A stretch of DNA of 64,000 nucleotides, taken from NCBI GenBank assembly GCA_020845695.1, contig JADLFG010000015.1, positions 124,001 to 188,000 of the forward strand, given 5' to 3'. Positions 61,976 to 64,000 of the stretch are shown here, piece by piece; within the stretch, counting starts at the first letter, position 1; each line of letters starts with the position of its first letter. Origin of the DNA: Thermoleophilia bacterium. Lineage in GTDB: Bacteria > Actinomycetota > Thermoleophilia > Gaiellales > Gaiellaceae. The position numbers and the translations under genes were made by a program. The notes below the pieces were generated by a model. It ran no database searches. It was not told the DNA's origin and was given only the letters and a program-made list of their open reading frames with translations.

Positions 61976-62885
61976 CCGTGACCGTGACCGGCTCGACGGC
62001 CGGCGCGACTCCCTCGGCGCCGTCCTTCGTGCCGTAGTGGCCGGCCGCGCCGCCCGCGAGCACGACGGCGAGCGAGAGACGGCCGGCCAGGGTGTTGACG
62101 TGGTCGATGATCGAGACGCCGAGCTCGCGAAAGAAGTCGACCGTGGACGGCTCCGCCGAGGAGGTCTCGACCCCGACGACGGGGATGCGAACCTCGTCGA
62201 GGCCCCTGACGACGCCGGCGGCGAGCTCCTCCGCCTGCGCGAGCCGCGCGGCCTCCCCGACGTCATCGGTCTCCCCGGGCGTCCAGGAGCGAACGACCAC
62301 GGCCGCGTCGACCGCGTCCTCGAACGCGCCGGTGCGCTCCTGCACGAGCGTCGCCTCGAGCAGCTCCCAGAGCGGCGCCTCGCCGCCGAGCGCGAGCTCG
62401 CGCCCGAGCGCCGCCCCGAGCGCCGACCGCGCGCCTTCGCCGGCGAGCGCGGCGAGCGCGGGGTCGGCGGCGAGGCGCTCGTCGACCGCGGCCAGATCGG
62501 GCGGCAGCTCGAGCACCGTCGTGCGGACCGGGCTGCCGGCGCCGGCATCGGTGAGCGTGCGCTCGACCGCGGCGCGCACGCCACCGTCGAGCGGGCCCAG
62601 GAAGAGCACCGCGATCGCCCTGCCGGCGAGGCGGCCGCTGACGAGGGCCGGGTAGACGCCCCGCACGAGCTCCTCGGCCGCGTCGCGCTCCCGCTCCGCG
62701 ACGTCCGCCCGCTCACCCTGCACCTCGACCTGGTCGCGCAGCGCCGCCAGCTCGTCCTCGCGGATCCGCTGCGTCGTATCCTCCACCGTCCCCCCGGAGG
62801 CGATCGCGACGCCGATCACGATCCCGACCGCGAGCGCGGCGAACACGGCCGCGAGCGAGGCGACGTGGTAGCGGAGGTCGAACAT
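61956..62885 (-). CDS. mctB: MctB-family copper transporter/outer envelope protein
   Basis: A 309-residue protein of the MctB (Rv1698) family. FDLRYHVASLAAVFAALAVGIVIGVAI is the N-terminal membrane helix, then a coiled coil (DELAALRDQVEVQGERADVAERE) and a mixed alpha/beta domain with VVRGLDEVRIPVVGVETSSAEPS and FFRELGVSIIDHVNTLAGRLSL. In mycobacteria MctB helps remove copper; here its wider role beside SteA may concern the envelope. The ATG overlaps the steA stop by one base (TGATG). Confidence 0.87.
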
Positions 62886-64000
62886 CAGATGAGGGCGCGG
62901 ATGCGGTCGACCAGCGCCGAGACGAAGTCGCGCAGCTCCGGCGACCCGGCGACGGCGGCCGCGACGACCGCGACGGCGGCGAGGGCGAACGTGACGAGCG
63001 GCAGCAGCCCGACCCGCTGGCGGAACAGGCGCGAGACCCCGCGGGCGTCGACGAGGATCTCCCCCACCTTGAGCCGGGTGAGAAACGTGGAGGACATGCC
63101 GGCCCGGTTGCGCTCGAGGAACTCGACGAGGTTGAAGTGGGTACCGACCGCGACGATCAGGTCGGCTCCCTTCTCGTACGCGAGCAGCATCGCGAGATCC
63201 TCGCTGATCCCGGCCGCGGCGATCGCCACGGTCGGCAGCCCCATCCGGTCGAGCCGGGCGCGGCCGGGCGCCGAGCCATCCTCGTAGGCGTGCACGACGA
63301 GCTCGGCATTGCAGCGCAGCGCCGCGTCGGAGACGGAGTCCATGTCGCCGACGATCAGGTCCGGGCGGTAGCCGGCCTCGATCAGCGCGTCCGCGCCGCC
63401 GTCGACGGCGACCAGCACGGGGCGGAACTCGCGGATGTAGTGGCGGACGATCGCGAGATCGCGCTTGTAGCCGGGACCGCGGGCGACGACGAGCGCGTGG
63501 CGGTCGCGGAAGCGGGTGCGAAGTTGCGGCAGCTCGACCCCTTTCGTGAGCAGCCGCCCCTCCTCCCGCAGGTAGCGCATCGTGTTGTCTGCGAACGCGC
63601 CGAGCGCCTCCGTGACGCGGCCCTGCTGCTCGACCAGGAGCTGCTCGAGCAGCTCGCAGGTGAGCGCGTGCCCGGCTGCGAGCCTCGTGCCGTTGCGGTA
63701 GACGCAGGCGTCGCGGACGGCGATCACGTCCCCTTCCCGGAGCTGTTCGAACAGCGGCGCGCCGGGGGCGTCGACGAGGTGGACGCCGGCACGGACGAGC
63801 TCGAGCGGGCCCGGGTTCGGAAAGCGCTCGCTGACGGACGGCGAGACGTTGACGACGACCCGGACGCCGGACTCGGCGAGCTCCTCGGCGGAGACCCGGT
63901 CGAGCTCGGCGTGGTCGATGATCGCGATGTCGGCGGCGCCGAGACGCTTGACGAGGCGTTTCGTGCGGCGGTCGAGCCTGGCCGTCCCCCGGAACTCGGT
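62885..64000 (-). CDS. steA: SteA-like division protein (TPP kinase-like fold), N-terminus cut by window edge
   Basis: 371 codons lie inside the window; the start is beyond the right edge. The visible chain starts TEFRGTARLDRRTKRLVKRL and continues with VDGGADALIEAGYRPDLIVGDMDSVSD, a thiamin-pyrophosphokinase-like core, then FNLVEFLERNRAGMSSTFLTRLKVG. A terminal membrane helix (LVTFALAAVAVVAAAVAG) and a short tail close the protein. SteA with SteB promotes septal cell separation in Corynebacterium. The GTG at 63727 is internal and not the start. Confidence 0.88.
   Translation of the reverse strand, partial: TEFRGTARLDRRTKRLVKRLGAADIAIIDHAELDRVSAEELAESGVRVVVNVSPSVSERFPNPGPLELVRAGVHLVDAPGAPLFEQLREGDVIAVRDACVYRNGTRLAAGHALTCELLEQLLVEQQGRVTEALGAFADNTMRYLREEGRLLTKGVELPQLRTRFRDRHALVVARGPGYKRDLAIVRHYIREFRPVLVAVDGGADALIEAGYRPDLIVGDMDSVSDAALRCNAELVVHAYEDGSAPGRARLDRMGLPTVAIAAAGISEDLAMLLAYEKGADLIVAVGTHFNLVEFLERNRAGMSSTFLTRLKVGEILVDARGVSRLFRQRVGLLPLVTFALAAVAVVAAAVAGSPELRDFVSALVDRIRALI

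Noticed and set aside
63727..63729. GTG 63727 as the start of the SteA-like gene
   Set aside because: The frame is open to the window edge, and the upstream residues (GTARLDRRTKRLVKRL) are the conserved SteA N-terminal region, so the gene is cut by the edge instead.

Overview
The window is GC-rich DNA (the genes favour G or C at third codon positions) with tightly packed genes, many GTG starts and many 4-base GTGA/ATGA start-stop overlaps. Gene content points to an actinobacterium, most likely of the deep-branching class Thermoleophilia (inference). There is a SepF/YggT/DivIVA division cluster, a SteA-MctB-PyrG-NUDIX order like that known from Mycobacterium, a MurA with Asp at the catalytic Cys position, LexA boxes of the GAAC-N4-GTTC type, and a glycyl-tRNA synthetase in separate alpha and beta subunits. 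I saw no rRNA, tRNA, CRISPR array, transposase or integrase.

Layout. 0-6.4 kb (minus): a DksA/TraR-like gene cut by the left edge, then DUF167, DivIVA, YggT, SepF, YggS, PgeF, an M50 protease and a DHH-CBS-CBS-tRNA nucleotidyltransferase fusion. 6.5-12.6 kb: a VapBC module with a repeated palindromic operator, EttA, an aminotransferase, RidA, MurA and an HD-domain gene. 12.6-18.9 kb: a decayed defence/toxin-antitoxin island bounded by a 138-bp direct repeat of the 3' end of the HD gene. It holds a broken PLD-SNF2 helicase, a Phd/PIN pair, a DUF2283 protein, an orphan XRE regulator, a frameshifted ORF6N gene and a hollowed-out Eco57I-like methylase. 19-24 kb: an NNP-type MFS transporter, a class V aminotransferase, an endo/exonuclease-family protein, a glycosyltransferase and two small proteins. 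24.5-30.9 kb: the SOS mutasome genes dnaE2 and imuB, each behind two tandem LexA boxes and separated by a PD40 lipoprotein gene.

31-42 kb contains ComB, a rhomboid protease and an unusual cluster of FHA-domain membrane proteins. A six-gene minus-strand run encodes a Ser/Thr kinase and five FHA proteins, and a sixth FHA protein with a trypsin/PDZ ectodomain converges on it. The kinase and two FHA proteins share the same four-cysteine ectodomain on a repeat-encoded Thr/Glu/Pro stalk. Two other FHA ectodomains (PD40 and a LamG-like fold) are also found together in the lipoprotein at 27.7-29.4 kb. I regard this as the best candidate in the window for an undescribed system: a kinase and a set of phosphothreonine readers reporting on the cell envelope.

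42-64 kb is mostly housekeeping on the minus strand: PpdK and its regulator PpsR, GlyQ/GlyS, RecO, a P1-family peptidase, MutM, thymidine phosphorylase with phosphopentomutase, alanine dehydrogenase, NUDIX, DUF3866, an M20 peptidase, CTP synthase, a GT2-MraY-like fusion, MctB and SteA (cut by the right edge). GGGGTCAGACCCC-type palindromes recur at 24.35 kb and 45.8-46.0 kb.
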